This document shows positions 54,732 through 63,238 of a DNA stretch of 64,000 nt, piece after piece. The first letter of the stretch is position 1, and every line of letters begins with the position of its first letter. Below the pieces are notes generated by a model, which saw only the letters and a program-made list of their open reading frames with translations, was not told the DNA's origin and made no database searches. Position numbers and translations under genes: made by a program. This DNA is from Parerythrobacter jejuensis (GTDB lineage Bacteria > Pseudomonadota > Alphaproteobacteria > Sphingomonadales > Sphingomonadaceae): assembly GCF_039536765.1 (NCBI RefSeq), contig NZ_BAAAZF010000001.1:1736001-1800000 (forward strand). The letters are read 5' to 3'.

Positions 54732-56036
54732 CTACTCTGCTTTGCTGACCATCAATTTGTCGATCTTGCGACCGTCCATGTCGAGCACTTCGAAATGCCA
54801 GCCTTGATCGGTGAAACTTTCACCCTCGACCGGCAGTTTCTTGATCACCGCGAGAACATAGCCAGCCACGGTCGCGAATTCGCGTGATTCGCCGTAATCG
54901 AGGCCCAGCCGGTCAGCCAGCGCATCGGCGGGGAGCGCGCCCGAGACCAGCAGAGAGCCATCGGCGCGTTCGATCACCTCGGGCACATCGCCCTGATCCT
55001 GGTCGCTGACAAATTGGCCAACAATAGCTGTGAGCAAGTCGACCGGCGTCACGATCCCGTCGAGATGGCCGTATTCGTCATGCACCATGGCCAGTGCGAT
55101 TTCGGCCTGTTGCAGCACGCGCAACGCGTCCATCGCATCGAGCTGGTCGGGCACCACCTCGGCCTTCTTCATTAGCGCGGCCAGATCGACCGGCTTGCCC
55201 TGCACCTGCGCCGCCAAGACTTCGCGGACCTTGACGACGCCCAGCACCTTGTCGGGCGAGCCATCGGCTACCGGCAACAGCGAATGCGGGCTTTCGGCAA
55301 TGGTGCGCGAAATCTCGCTCTCATCGGCATTGGCATCGATCCAGTCGATGTCGGTTCGCGGAGTCATCACTTCGCGGACGGTGCGCTCTGCCAACCGGAC
55401 CACGCCGGTCAGGATCGCGCTTTGCTCTTCCTCCAGCACACCTGTATGGGTCGCCTCGGTGAAGAGCATGTGCAGTTCCTCTGCCGTCACGCTCGATTGG
55501 CCTCCCGGTCGTACACCGAACAGGCGCACAATCGCCCCGGAAGACGTATCAAGCACCCAGACAATCGGCGCCGCGATCCGTGCCAGCAGGCGCATCGGCT
55601 TGGCCATCAGCAAGGCAATCGGAACCGCTGCGCGCAAGGCCAGCTGCTTGGGCACAAGCTCGCCGATGACGAGGCTGAAATAGGTGGTCAGCACGATCAC
55701 CAGGACAAAACCGGCCTGCGCCGCTGTCGCTTGATCCAGGCCGAACATCGCCTGCAACCGCTCTCCCACAGGCCCGCCAAGGCTGGCGCCGGAATAGGCA
55801 CCGGCAATAATGCCAACCAAGGTTATGCCGATCTGGACCGTAGAGAGGAATTTGCCGGGATGTGCCGCAAGATCGAGTGCCGTCTGGGCCGCGCTGCTGC
55901 CCTTGTCCGCTTTCGCGCGCAAGCGTGCAGGTTTCGCCGACACAATTGCCAGCTCCGACATCGCGAAGACGCCGTTGATGAGTATTAATCCTGCAATGAT
56001 GAGCAGGTCAGGCCAAGGAAAGGGTGTCACAGCCAT
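54732..56036 (-). CDS. CNNM/CorC-type (hemolysin family) membrane protein
   Basis: A 434-residue protein with an N-terminal DUF21 membrane domain (about 1-190, LILINGVFAMSELAIVSAKPARL), two CBS domains (about 210-340, with EVMTPRTDIDWID and HDEYGHLDGIVTPVDLL) and a C-terminal CorC_HlyC domain (about 350-430). Members are linked to Mg2+/Co2+ efflux; the hemolysin label is historical. ATG 56036 is preceded on its strand by CTGGCA-N17-TAGCGG ending only a few bases upstream. Confidence 0.9.
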   Translation of the reverse strand: MAVTPFPWPDLLIIAGLILINGVFAMSELAIVSAKPARLRAKADKGSSAAQTALDLAAHPGKFLSTVQIGITLVGIIAGAYSGASLGGPVGERLQAMFGLDQATAAQAGFVLVIVLTTYFSLVIGELVPKQLALRAAVPIALLMAKPMRLLARIAAPIVWVLDTSSGAIVRLFGVRPGGQSSVTAEELHMLFTEATHTGVLEEEQSAILTGVVRLAERTVREVMTPRTDIDWIDANADESEISRTIAESPHSLLPVADGSPDKVLGVVKVREVLAAQVQGKPVDLAALMKKAEVVPDQLDAMDALRVLQQAEIALAMVHDEYGHLDGIVTPVDLLTAIVGQFVSDQDQGDVPEVIERADGSLLVSGALPADALADRLGLDYGESREFATVAGYVLAVIKKLPVEGESFTDQGWHFEVLDMDGRKIDKLMVSKAE

Positions 56037-56200
56037 GGTCCGCTAGCACAATTCGACGGCCATGCCAGCCATTCGCGCTCCAAGGTCACAGTTTCGGAAC
56101 GGATACCCCAGGTCATGAATTGATGCTAATGAAGAGGCTGGTGGGAAGCTTCGATAACCCGGGGCGCGGGGGTTACCGTGCCATAGAAGAGGGACTTCCA

Positions 56201-56890
56201 ATGAAAAGATCACGCATATTCGTATCATCGCTCGCGGCAGTTTCGATGCTGGGCCTGTCAGCCTGTGTCACAGACCCCAACACTGGGGAGCGCAAAGTCT
56301 CGCGCACTGGCATTGGCGCCGCGGTCGGCGGCACACTGGGCTATCTGCTCGGCGGCGTCATCGGTGGCGACACGGCGCGCATCATCGGTGCCGGCGTTGG
56401 CGGAACGGCAGGAGCCGTAATTGGCGATCAGTTTGATGACCAGATCCGCGAGCTCGATGAGCAAACCGCCGGCTCCGGCGTTGATGTCGAGGAAATCGGC
56501 AACCAGGACGCGATCCTCGTACGCCTGCCCGACGGCGTCACATTTGCGACGGGATCATCTTCGATCAGTCCGGCATTCCAGAACACTCTGGATACAATCG
56601 CAGACAGCCTTGTCCGCTATCCCAACAGTCTGATCGATGTGTACGGATTTACCGACACCACCGGCTCCAACGCGCTCAACCAGACCTTGTCTGAAGAACG
56701 CGCGGCAGCCGTTGCCAACTACCTGGTGTCGCGCGGCGTATCGCGCGGGCGCATTGCAACACGCGGTTATGGCGAAACCAATCTGCGGGTTCAGACCGGA
56801 GACAATGTGGCCGAGCCGCTCAACCGTCGGGTGGAAATCAAGATCACACCGATCAGCCAGGAAGATGTCGCCGCTGCACGCGCGCAGTAA
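56201..56890 (+). CDS. OmpA-family lipoprotein with glycine-zipper segment
   Basis: A 229-residue lipoprotein. The lipobox is LGLSAC (about 17-22), followed by a glycine-zipper region ([20 protein letters not shown] ... AVIGDQFDD, about 38-85) and an OmpA C-terminal domain (about 105-220, with [20 protein letters not shown] and LNRRVEIKI). It resembles YiaD-type proteins and probably binds peptidoglycan from the outer membrane. ATG 56201 has AGAGGGA 6 nt upstream; the longer frame from 56024 was rejected. Confidence 0.9.
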   Translation: MKRSRIFVSSLAAVSMLGLSACVTDPNTGERKVSRTGIGAAVGGTLGYLLGGVIGGDTARIIGAGVGGTAGAVIGDQFDDQIRELDEQTAGSGVDVEEIGNQDAILVRLPDGVTFATGSSSISPAFQNTLDTIADSLVRYPNSLIDVYGFTDTTGSNALNQTLSEERAAAVANYLVSRGVSRGRIATRGYGETNLRVQTGDNVAEPLNRRVEIKITPISQEDVAAARAQ

Positions 56891-56923
56891 GACCGGATAT
56901 TCACCTGCCCTGGGGCAGAAACG

Positions 56924-56951
56924 AAGGGTCGGCAGCGATGCCGGCCCTTTT
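56924..56951 (+). terminator. Intrinsic terminator after the OmpA lipoprotein gene
   Basis: AAGGGTCGGCA pairs with TGCCGGCCCTT (one G-T pair) around GCGA and is followed by TTCGTTT. It begins 33 nt after the stop. Confidence 0.8.
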
Positions 56952-56970
56952 CGTTTGGGCGGCGCTGGAG

Positions 56971-57780
56971 TTAGTCTGGCTTTGTGATCGAGAAATCACG
57001 CGCCCGTTTCTCGAGATGCGCGACGGCATCGGCATGGATAGCCGGAGCCGTCACCAAAAGGCCGAAACTGCGCGGATCGCGCTTGTTGTAATCGAGCGGC
57101 TGGCCAAAGGCATCGCTGATCGCCGCCCCCGCTTCGCGCGCAATCAAGGTCGCCGCCCCGATATCCCATTCATAGCCCCAGCGCAGGGTGGCGACGATAT
57201 CGGCCTCGTCTGCACCAACCATCGCAACCCGCAGGGCTATGCCGTTCGGCTTGTCGACCGGCGACAGGATCTGGTCTTCCTTCATCAGCGAATCGGCGGG
57301 CACGCGGGCACCACTGAATTCGGTCCGCCGGGATGCTTTCAGGATCGTGCCATTGCGTTCGGCACCCTGCCCGGCAATGGCGAGCCATTCTTCGCCGCGC
57401 GCAGGGGCACTGAGCATTCCGATCAGCGGCCGCCCTTCGCTGATCAACGCGACGGAGACAGCCCATCCGCTCCGACCGCGCACGAAATCGCGCGTCCCGT
57501 CGACCGGATCAACAAGCCAGATCAGCCGATTGCCCAGCCGGGCCGGGGCATCGACCGTTTCCTCCGAAAGCCACCCGGCCGAGGGCAGCAATGCCTGCAA
57601 TTCGCGCTTGAGAAACTTGTCGACCGCAATATCTGCCTCGCACACCGGATCGCCGGGATTTTTCTCCCAGCTTTCCAATGCATGGCCCGCGCCGGGCCAG
57701 AAGGAATGGGCGATCGCACCGGCTTCGCGGACGATCGCCTGGAGGCGTTGATGGTCGATCATGATGTGCTGATCGGCCAT
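56971..57780 (-). CDS. CysQ-like 3'(2'),5'-bisphosphate nucleotidase / inositol monophosphatase family
   Basis: A 269-residue FIG-superfamily phosphatase. Motifs are [41 protein letters not shown] and the C-terminal [18 protein letters not shown]. The [10 protein letters not shown] form with YEWDIGA suggests a CysQ-type enzyme, while the sulfate operon has its own cysQ at 28.7 kb; substrate could differ. MADQHIM at 57780 is used, and ATG 57762 is possible. The open frame continues across sucC on the opposite strand, which is a shadow. Confidence 0.85.
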   Translation of the reverse strand: MADQHIMIDHQRLQAIVREAGAIAHSFWPGAGHALESWEKNPGDPVCEADIAVDKFLKRELQALLPSAGWLSEETVDAPARLGNRLIWLVDPVDGTRDFVRGRSGWAVSVALISEGRPLIGMLSAPARGEEWLAIAGQGAERNGTILKASRRTEFSGARVPADSLMKEDQILSPVDKPNGIALRVAMVGADEADIVATLRWGYEWDIGAATLIAREAGAAISDAFGQPLDYNKRDPRSFGLLVTAPAIHADAVAHLEKRARDFSITKPD

Positions 57781-57873
57781 GCTCGTAGAATGGCTACTTT
57801 TCAAGCGCGCCGATCCATGCTTAGGCGCGCCGAGAAATTCTTCCGGACTCATGACCGACAGGACACCGACCCC

Positions 57874-59088
57874 ATGAACATCCACGAATACCAGGCCAAG
57901 GAACTGCTCGCGAAATACGGCATTGGAATTCCCGCCGGCCACGCCGCACTCACCGTTGAAGAAGCGGTCGAAGGTGCGAAGAAGCTGCCCGGGCCCCTCT
58001 ATGTGGTGAAGGCGCAGATTCACGCCGGTGGCCGCGGCAAGGGCAAGTTCAAGGAACTGGGCCCGGATGCATCGGGCGGTGTGCGCCTTTCGAAGAGCAT
58101 CGAGGATGTCGAAGCCAATGCCCGCGAAATGCTCGGCAACACGCTGGTGACGATCCAGACCGGTGACGAAGGCAAGCAGGTCAATCGCCTCTACGTCACC
58201 GATGGTGTCGACATCGCTAAAGAATACTACCTGTCCATGGTGGTCGACCGTGCCAGCGGGCAGGTCGCCATGATCGTCTCCACCGAAGGCGGCATGGATA
58301 TCGAAGATGTGGCGCACAACACGCCCGAGAAGATCACCAATATCACCATCGATCCGGCGCAGGGCTTCATGCCACATCATGGTCGCGCCGTGGCCTTCGC
58401 GCTGAAGTTGTCGGGTGATTTGAACAAGCAATGCCAGAAACTGGCCAAGCAGCTCTACACCGCCTTCATGGATCTCGACATGGAAATGCTCGAGATCAAT
58501 CCGCTGGTCGAAACCAAAGCCGATGGCGACGGCAATGCCCAGCTGCTGGTACTCGACACCAAAATGAGCTTCGATGGCAACGCGCTTTACCGTCACAAAG
58601 ATGTGGAAGCGATGCGTGACGAGACCGAGGAAGATCCGGCCGAAGTCGAAGCAAGCGAATACGATCTCGCTTACATCAAGCTCGACGGCAATATCGGCTG
58701 CATGGTCAATGGTGCTGGCCTCGCCATGGCGACGATGGATATCATCAAACTCAACGGCGCGTTCCCGGCCAACTTCCTCGACGTTGGCGGCGGCGCGACC
58801 AAGGAAAAGGTCACTGCAGCGTTCAAGATCATCCTGAAGGACCCGGCTGTCGAAGGCATCCTGGTCAACATCTTCGGCGGCATCATGAAATGCGACATTA
58901 TCGCAGACGGTATTGTTGCAGCGGCGAAGGAAGTGAACCTTTCGGTGCCGCTGGTGGTCCGTCTCGAGGGCACCAATGTGCAGCAGGGCAAGGATATTCT
59001 TGCCAATTCGGGCCTGCCGATTGTGGCTGCCGATGATCTGGGCGACGCCGCCAAGAAGATCGTGGCTGAGGTGAAGCAGGCGGCCTAG
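57874..59088 (+). CDS. sucC: Succinate--CoA ligase beta subunit
   Basis: The TCA-cycle subunit that binds nucleotide and succinate. The 404-residue protein starts [17 protein letters not shown], with ATP-grasp motifs [27 protein letters not shown], and the CoA-ligase half with [13 protein letters not shown] and [19 protein letters not shown] lies 10 nt before the ATG. sucD, which normally follows, is absent here; a GFA-family gene follows instead, so the alpha subunit must be encoded elsewhere. Confidence 0.96.
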   Translation: MNIHEYQAKELLAKYGIGIPAGHAALTVEEAVEGAKKLPGPLYVVKAQIHAGGRGKGKFKELGPDASGGVRLSKSIEDVEANAREMLGNTLVTIQTGDEGKQVNRLYVTDGVDIAKEYYLSMVVDRASGQVAMIVSTEGGMDIEDVAHNTPEKITNITIDPAQGFMPHHGRAVAFALKLSGDLNKQCQKLAKQLYTAFMDLDMEMLEINPLVETKADGDGNAQLLVLDTKMSFDGNALYRHKDVEAMRDETEEDPAEVEASEYDLAYIKLDGNIGCMVNGAGLAMATMDIIKLNGAFPANFLDVGGGATKEKVTAAFKIILKDPAVEGILVNIFGGIMKCDIIADGIVAAAKEVNLSVPLVVRLEGTNVQQGKDILANSGLPIVAADDLGDAAKKIVAEVKQAA

Positions 59089-59109
59089 AAGGCACCCGGG
59101 CCGTACGCG

Positions 59110-59535
59110 TTGGCTTTTGCACCGGCTTTGCCCCTGACTGGCGAATGCCTCTGCGGGCGCGTGAGCTATGTTTGCAGCAAGCCGCCAGTGTGGTCATGCA
59201 GTTGCCATTGCAAGGCCTGCCAAAAGCTGAGCGGAGCGCCGTTTGTATCCGCTTTTTCAGTGCCGTCAGCTTCGGTCGAGATTTCTGGCGAGACCATTTC
59301 TTTCACGCGGGAGTCTGATGCCGGAAACCGGGTCAGGACCTCCAGCTGTGCCCATTGCGGCACCCGGGTTTTTGCCCAATCGGACGGCGCCAAGCATCTG
59401 ATCAATATTTTCGCAGGAACGTTGTCAGATCCGTCCGGCTTCAGACCGGTTTCGAATGTCTATCTGAGCGAAGCGGCGAGCTGGATCGATCCTCCCGAGG
59501 CAGACTTCAATTTCCCGGGGATGCCCGCTGCCTAA
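59110..59535 (+). CDS. GFA family protein (glutathione-dependent formaldehyde-activating enzyme-like)
   Basis: A 141-residue zinc protein of the GFA/CENP-V fold. The zinc ligands follow the family pattern: GECLCGRV, CSCHCKACQKLSG and CAHCGTRVF. The true function is usually unknown for such proteins. The start TTG 59110 has weak support. It lies 21 nt after sucC. Its TAA interlocks with the convergent DUF6265 gene stop (59532-59535). Confidence 0.85.
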   Translation: MAFAPALPLTGECLCGRVSYVCSKPPVWSCSCHCKACQKLSGAPFVSAFSVPSASVEISGETISFTRESDAGNRVRTSSCAHCGTRVFAQSDGAKHLINIFAGTLSDPSGFRPVSNVYLSEAASWIDPPEADFNFPGMPAA

Positions 59536-60044
59536 TCTAACGTAGTGAAACGGAAAACGAGCTCTTGCGGTTCTGGCTTGCTACTCCTCATCCTGACCGC
59601 GGCCAGCAGGCCGTTCTCGCCATCACAGCGTAAGGTCAGGGCGTTGAAATAGGCCGCGCATTCTTCAATCGCGACGAGGCGGAAGGTGAGCATATCGTCC
59701 TTCTCCTCCCATCCGGTCAGGTCGGCATTGAAGTGTTTTAGCCGCAGCACCAGCGTGCCCTCTTCTTCGGTCAGATAGAGGATCTCGGTGAACTGGATCA
59801 CACCTTCGCTGGTCTCCTGGACAAAGGTGCCCACCATTGTTCCGCCGGTTGGCGGCAACCAGCTTTCCATCGCGGGCGCACCGCCGATCCCTTTGCCAAC
59901 CCACTGGCCCTGCAACCAATCCATCTGCCCGATTGTTGCAGGAGGCGATTCGAAACCCTCTGCACCGATGCGTGTTTCCTGGGCCGACAGGGGCGAGCAC
60001 ATCAGTGCAATCGCGCCCAGAACCCAACAAATTCCGGCTTTCAT
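59532..60044 (-). CDS. DUF6265-like secreted protein
   Basis: A 170-residue exported protein with signal peptide MKAGICWVLGAIALMCSPLSAQ. The mature part follows the DUF6265 pattern: MDWLQGQWVGKG, ESWLPPTGGTMVGTF and a beta-rich remainder, suggesting a lipocalin-like or related barrel. Function is unknown. ATG 60044 has GGGAG 7 nt upstream. It is divergent from etfBA. Confidence 0.8.
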   Translation of the reverse strand: MKAGICWVLGAIALMCSPLSAQETRIGAEGFESPPATIGQMDWLQGQWVGKGIGGAPAMESWLPPTGGTMVGTFVQETSEGVIQFTEILYLTEEEGTLVLRLKHFNADLTGWEEKDDMLTFRLVAIEECAAYFNALTLRCDGENGLLAAVRMRSSKPEPQELVFRFTTLD

Positions 60045-60170
60045 GCCAATTCTCCCTCTCCTGTAGGCCCATAGCACACCCTAGCCAAAAGGCAGGCTTG
60101 ACCTGACTGCCACGGGACGCGAGGGGTTGCACGCGAAGTGGACCGAAATTCAGGCCCTGCTGCTGCTTGA

Positions 60171-60184
60171 CGTTTACGTAAACG
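60171..60184 (+). promoter_or_regulatory. Palindromic operator-like site upstream of etfBA
   Basis: CGTTTACGTAAACG is a perfect 14-bp palindrome 46 nt before the etfB start, preceded by TTGA. ACGTnnACGT-type palindromes of this kind are known targets of MerR-family LiuR-type regulators of branched-chain amino acid and fatty acid degradation, and etfBA is a common target. The regulator assignment is inference. Confidence 0.55.
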
Positions 60185-60229
60185 CGAGTTAGGCGGGCGC
60201 CGAGATTCTTACGAGAGGAAGGTAGTTCC

Positions 60230-60976
60230 ATGAAAATCCTCGTGCCCGTCAAACGGGTGATCGATTACAACGTAAAGCCGCGCGTCAAGGCGGATGGTTC
60301 GGGCGTCGACCTGGCCAACGTCAAGATGAGCATGAACCCGTTCGATGAAATCGCTGTCGAAGAAGCGATCCGAATCAAGGAAGCGGGTAAGGCCGAAGAG
60401 ATCATCGCTGTCTCCATCGGCCCGGCCAAGGCGCAGGAAACCCTGCGCACGGCCCTCGCCATGGGTGCAGATCGCGCGATCCTGGTCGAAACCGATGAAG
60501 ACGTCGAACCGCTGGCGGTGGCCAAGATCCTCAAAGCAATCGCTGCCGAGGAAGGTCCGGGCATCATCATGCTCGGCAAGCAGTCGATTTCCGACGACTC
60601 GAACCAGACCGGCCAGATGCTGGCGGCCCTGATGGAGCGCCCGCAAGGGACCTTCGCCAACACGGTCGAAGTGGACGGTGATAGCGTGGTCGTGAAGCGC
60701 GAAGTCGATGGCGGTCTCGAAACCGTCAAGCTTTCGCTGCCTGCCATTATCACCACCGACCTGCGCCTGAACGAGCCGCGCTACGCTTCGCTGCCGAACA
60801 TCATGAAGGCCAAGAAGAAACCGCTCGATACCAAATCGCCGGCCGATTTCGGTGTCGATATTGCACCGCGCCTGACCACCACCAATGTCAGCGAGCCTCC
60901 GGTTCGCCAGGCCGGTGAGAAGGTCGAAGATGTAGATGCGCTGGTCGCCAAGCTCAAAGCTCTGGGAGTCGCCTGA
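60230..60976 (+). CDS. etfB: Electron transfer flavoprotein beta subunit
   Basis: The AMP-binding subunit of ETF, which takes electrons from acyl-CoA and related dehydrogenases. The 248-residue protein starts [19 protein letters not shown] and has [36 protein letters not shown] and the C-terminal [24 protein letters not shown] lies 7 nt before the ATG. Its stop overlaps the etfA ATG (TGATG). Confidence 0.97.
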   Translation: MKILVPVKRVIDYNVKPRVKADGSGVDLANVKMSMNPFDEIAVEEAIRIKEAGKAEEIIAVSIGPAKAQETLRTALAMGADRAILVETDEDVEPLAVAKILKAIAAEEGPGIIMLGKQSISDDSNQTGQMLAALMERPQGTFANTVEVDGDSVVVKREVDGGLETVKLSLPAIITTDLRLNEPRYASLPNIMKAKKKPLDTKSPADFGVDIAPRLTTTNVSEPPVRQAGEKVEDVDALVAKLKALGVA

Positions 60977-61905
60977 TGAAAACCCTCGTATTGGTCGAAC
61001 ATGACAACGCGTCGGTAAAGGACGCAACGCTGGCCGTCGTTACGGCTGCTGCAAAGCTCGGTGAAGTCCACCTTCTGGTTGCCGGCTCGGGCTGCGCCGC
61101 CGTGGCGGACGAAGCTGCCAAGATCGCAGGCGTGGGCAAGGTCCACCTCGCGGATGACGCGGCTTATGCCAACCAGCTGGCCGAAAATGTCGCCCCGCTG
61201 GTCGCCGGCCTGATGGCCGAACACGACGCATTCCTGGCCCCTGCCACGACCACCGGCAAGAACATCGCCCCGCGCGTTGCCGCTTTGCTGGACGTGATGC
61301 AGATTTCGGACATTCTTTCGGTTGAAGGCGAGAAAACTTTCACCCGTCCGATCTATGCCGGTAACGCCATCGCCACCGTCGAAAGCTCGGATGCGAAGCT
61401 CGTGATCACCGTCCGTGGTACCGCCTTCGACAAGGCTGCCCCGGAAGGCGGATCGGGCACGGTCGAAGCGGTCTCCGGCCCGGGTGATGCTGGAACGTCC
61501 AGCTTCGTCAGCGCGGAAATCGCCGAGAGCGAGCGCCCCGAACTGACCAGCGCCAAGATCATCGTTTCCGGTGGTCGCGCGCTCAAGGACGGCGAAACCT
61601 TCGAAGCTACGATTACGCCGCTGGCAGACAAGCTGGGTGCCGGCATCGGTGCCTCGCGCGCTGCGGTCGATGCAGGCTATGTGCCCAACGACTATCAGGT
61701 CGGCCAGACCGGCAAGATCGTTGCGCCCGAAGTCTATATCGCGATCGGTATATCGGGCGCCATCCAGCACCTTGCCGGCATGAAGGATTCCAAGACCATC
61801 ATCGCCATCAACAAGGACGAAGACGCCCCGATCTTCCAGGTTGCAGACATTGGACTGGTCGCTGACCTGTTCAAGGCCGTGCCGGAGCTGACGGAAAAGC
61901 TCTAG
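60976..61905 (+). CDS. etfA: Electron transfer flavoprotein alpha subunit
   Basis: The FAD-binding subunit of ETF, 309 residues. It has the N-terminal ETF fold and the C-terminal FAD signature: [20 protein letters not shown] followed by [19 protein letters not shown] and [16 protein letters not shown]. It is coupled to etfB and followed after 46 nt by a strong terminator. ETF-ubiquinone oxidoreductase is not in the window. Confidence 0.97.
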   Translation: MKTLVLVEHDNASVKDATLAVVTAAAKLGEVHLLVAGSGCAAVADEAAKIAGVGKVHLADDAAYANQLAENVAPLVAGLMAEHDAFLAPATTTGKNIAPRVAALLDVMQISDILSVEGEKTFTRPIYAGNAIATVESSDAKLVITVRGTAFDKAAPEGGSGTVEAVSGPGDAGTSSFVSAEIAESERPELTSAKIIVSGGRALKDGETFEATITPLADKLGAGIGASRAAVDAGYVPNDYQVGQTGKIVAPEVYIAIGISGAIQHLAGMKDSKTIIAINKDEDAPIFQVADIGLVADLFKAVPELTEKL

Positions 61906-61951
61906 CGCCCTAGCCGCGAACAAGTCTTCGGATCTGCCGAAGCCTGCTTAG

Positions 61952-61992
61952 AACCCCTGCCTGGCCAATCTACTGGCCAGGCAGGGGTTTTT
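61952..61992 (+). terminator. Intrinsic terminator of etfBA
   Basis: A perfect 16-bp stem (61952-61967 with 61974-61989) closes a 6-nt loop and runs into TTTTT. From there to 62139 I see no gene, promoter or repeat. Confidence 0.93.
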
Positions 61993-62139
61993 GCTATGAG
62001 GAATGTGATGTTGTCTGAGGAAGCAGCGAAAGCGTGCTGCCTATGGCGCGCCTGTTTCGTCGTTAAATCTTCGCAACTGACGGCTTTCCACCGTTTGAAC
62101 CAATGTCGATCCGAGATTTGCAGACGTGCTCAAGACAAC

Positions 62140-63060
62140 TCACTCCGGTTCGTCGTATTGCTCTGTCATTATCGCCACAATTGCCGGATCGGGATCACGA
62201 CCCAACCGCTTCATATTGGCCAGGTATTGCTCCAGCACTTTGTTTCTCCGCGCACCATAGCTGCTGGCCACCTCATCAAAGGACGTAGCAGCCGCTGCTG
62301 CCGTGCCGTCCTGTGCCGATGTTGCAGTTACACGGAACCCCTCCGATCCCGTCAAAACCACACGGGAAAAATCGATGCCAAGCTGCTCGGCATGCTTGAT
62401 CGCCGCCTCCCGTGCAGCCCGATACCCCTGTGGTTGGGTCTCACGCGCTAGTACGCCTTGCGCATAGCCATAGGAATAGACCCACAATTGGTCTGCCATT
62501 CTTTGCTTGTCAGCATCGCTTGTCGACGCGAGCTTGCCCGATTGTGTCAGGCCAAATGCAAATTGCGCCTTTACCGGTTTGACACTCTGAGGGTCGGGCG
62601 GTGAGAAATCACCGCTGATGATGCCATGCGCATTGAGGGCCCAGACCGTCATCGCGTCGGCCAGATTATTCGTCTTCAGTCCATAGGGTCGCAGTTGCGC
62701 TTCCCATTGTTGGATGATGGACTGACCGTTGTTTTCCCGTTTGATCTGCGCCTGCAATTGCGCATTCAAAATGCGATCATAAACGCTCTGACGGATTGCG
62801 TTGGACGTCTCGAAACCAAAGATGGCGGGCGGTATTGCGACCGTTGCCGCCGGGGGCGACCAGACTGGCACGTCACGGGTTTCGTCTTCATCCTCGCCAT
62901 AGCAGGCATCGCGTTCTGCTTGAGAGCCACTGGAGAGTGAGCAGCTTTGCGGTTCCCACAAACCATAGGTGTCCATCCCGCCGCCATAGAATTGGGCTTG
63001 AGCGGGTAGTGCCGCCGCTCCCACGACCAACAGCCACAAGGTTTTGAGCGCTTTCATCAT
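62140..63060 (-). CDS. DUF6683-like secreted protein
   Basis: A 306-residue exported protein with a signal peptide (WLLVVGAAALPAQAQ). A PSQAER-type spacer is followed by a helical region with YGLKTNNLADAMTVWALNAHGI, which resembles the conserved core of DUF6683. Two cysteines lie near the mature N-terminus (SCSLSSG ... DACYG). Function is unknown. ATG 63060 has GGAAGG 6 nt upstream. It is divergent from the TonB-domain gene at 63239. Confidence 0.7.
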   Translation of the reverse strand: MMKALKTLWLLVVGAAALPAQAQFYGGGMDTYGLWEPQSCSLSSGSQAERDACYGEDEDETRDVPVWSPPAATVAIPPAIFGFETSNAIRQSVYDRILNAQLQAQIKRENNGQSIIQQWEAQLRPYGLKTNNLADAMTVWALNAHGIISGDFSPPDPQSVKPVKAQFAFGLTQSGKLASTSDADKQRMADQLWVYSYGYAQGVLARETQPQGYRAAREAAIKHAEQLGIDFSRVVLTGSEGFRVTATSAQDGTAAAAATSFDEVASSYGARRNKVLEQYLANMKRLGRDPDPAIVAIMTEQYDEPE

Positions 63061-63238
63061 TCTCTCCCTTCCGGTTGGGACGAGACTATTCATCTCACTC
63101 GGAAATTGCCAATTGGCAGAAATGGTTGCGAATGCGACAGGAGCGTACCCGGTCGAGCCAATCGGGCTTGACCCCGCGAATAATAGATAAGGACGCGGTC
63201 GTGCTTGCCCTTTGATATTGCTTGGCTATTCTTGCCCC

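Noticed and set aside
57781-58596. Upstream 270-codon extension of the CysQ-like gene, running antisense through sucC
   Set aside because: It has no similarity to the phosphatase family, lies opposite sucC codons and has a normal ATG start downstream. It is a shadow frame of GC-rich coding DNA.
61996-62451. 151-codon plus-strand frame after the etfA terminator
   Set aside because: Mostly antisense to the DUF6683-like gene, Cys/Arg-rich translation with no ribosome-binding site or domain.
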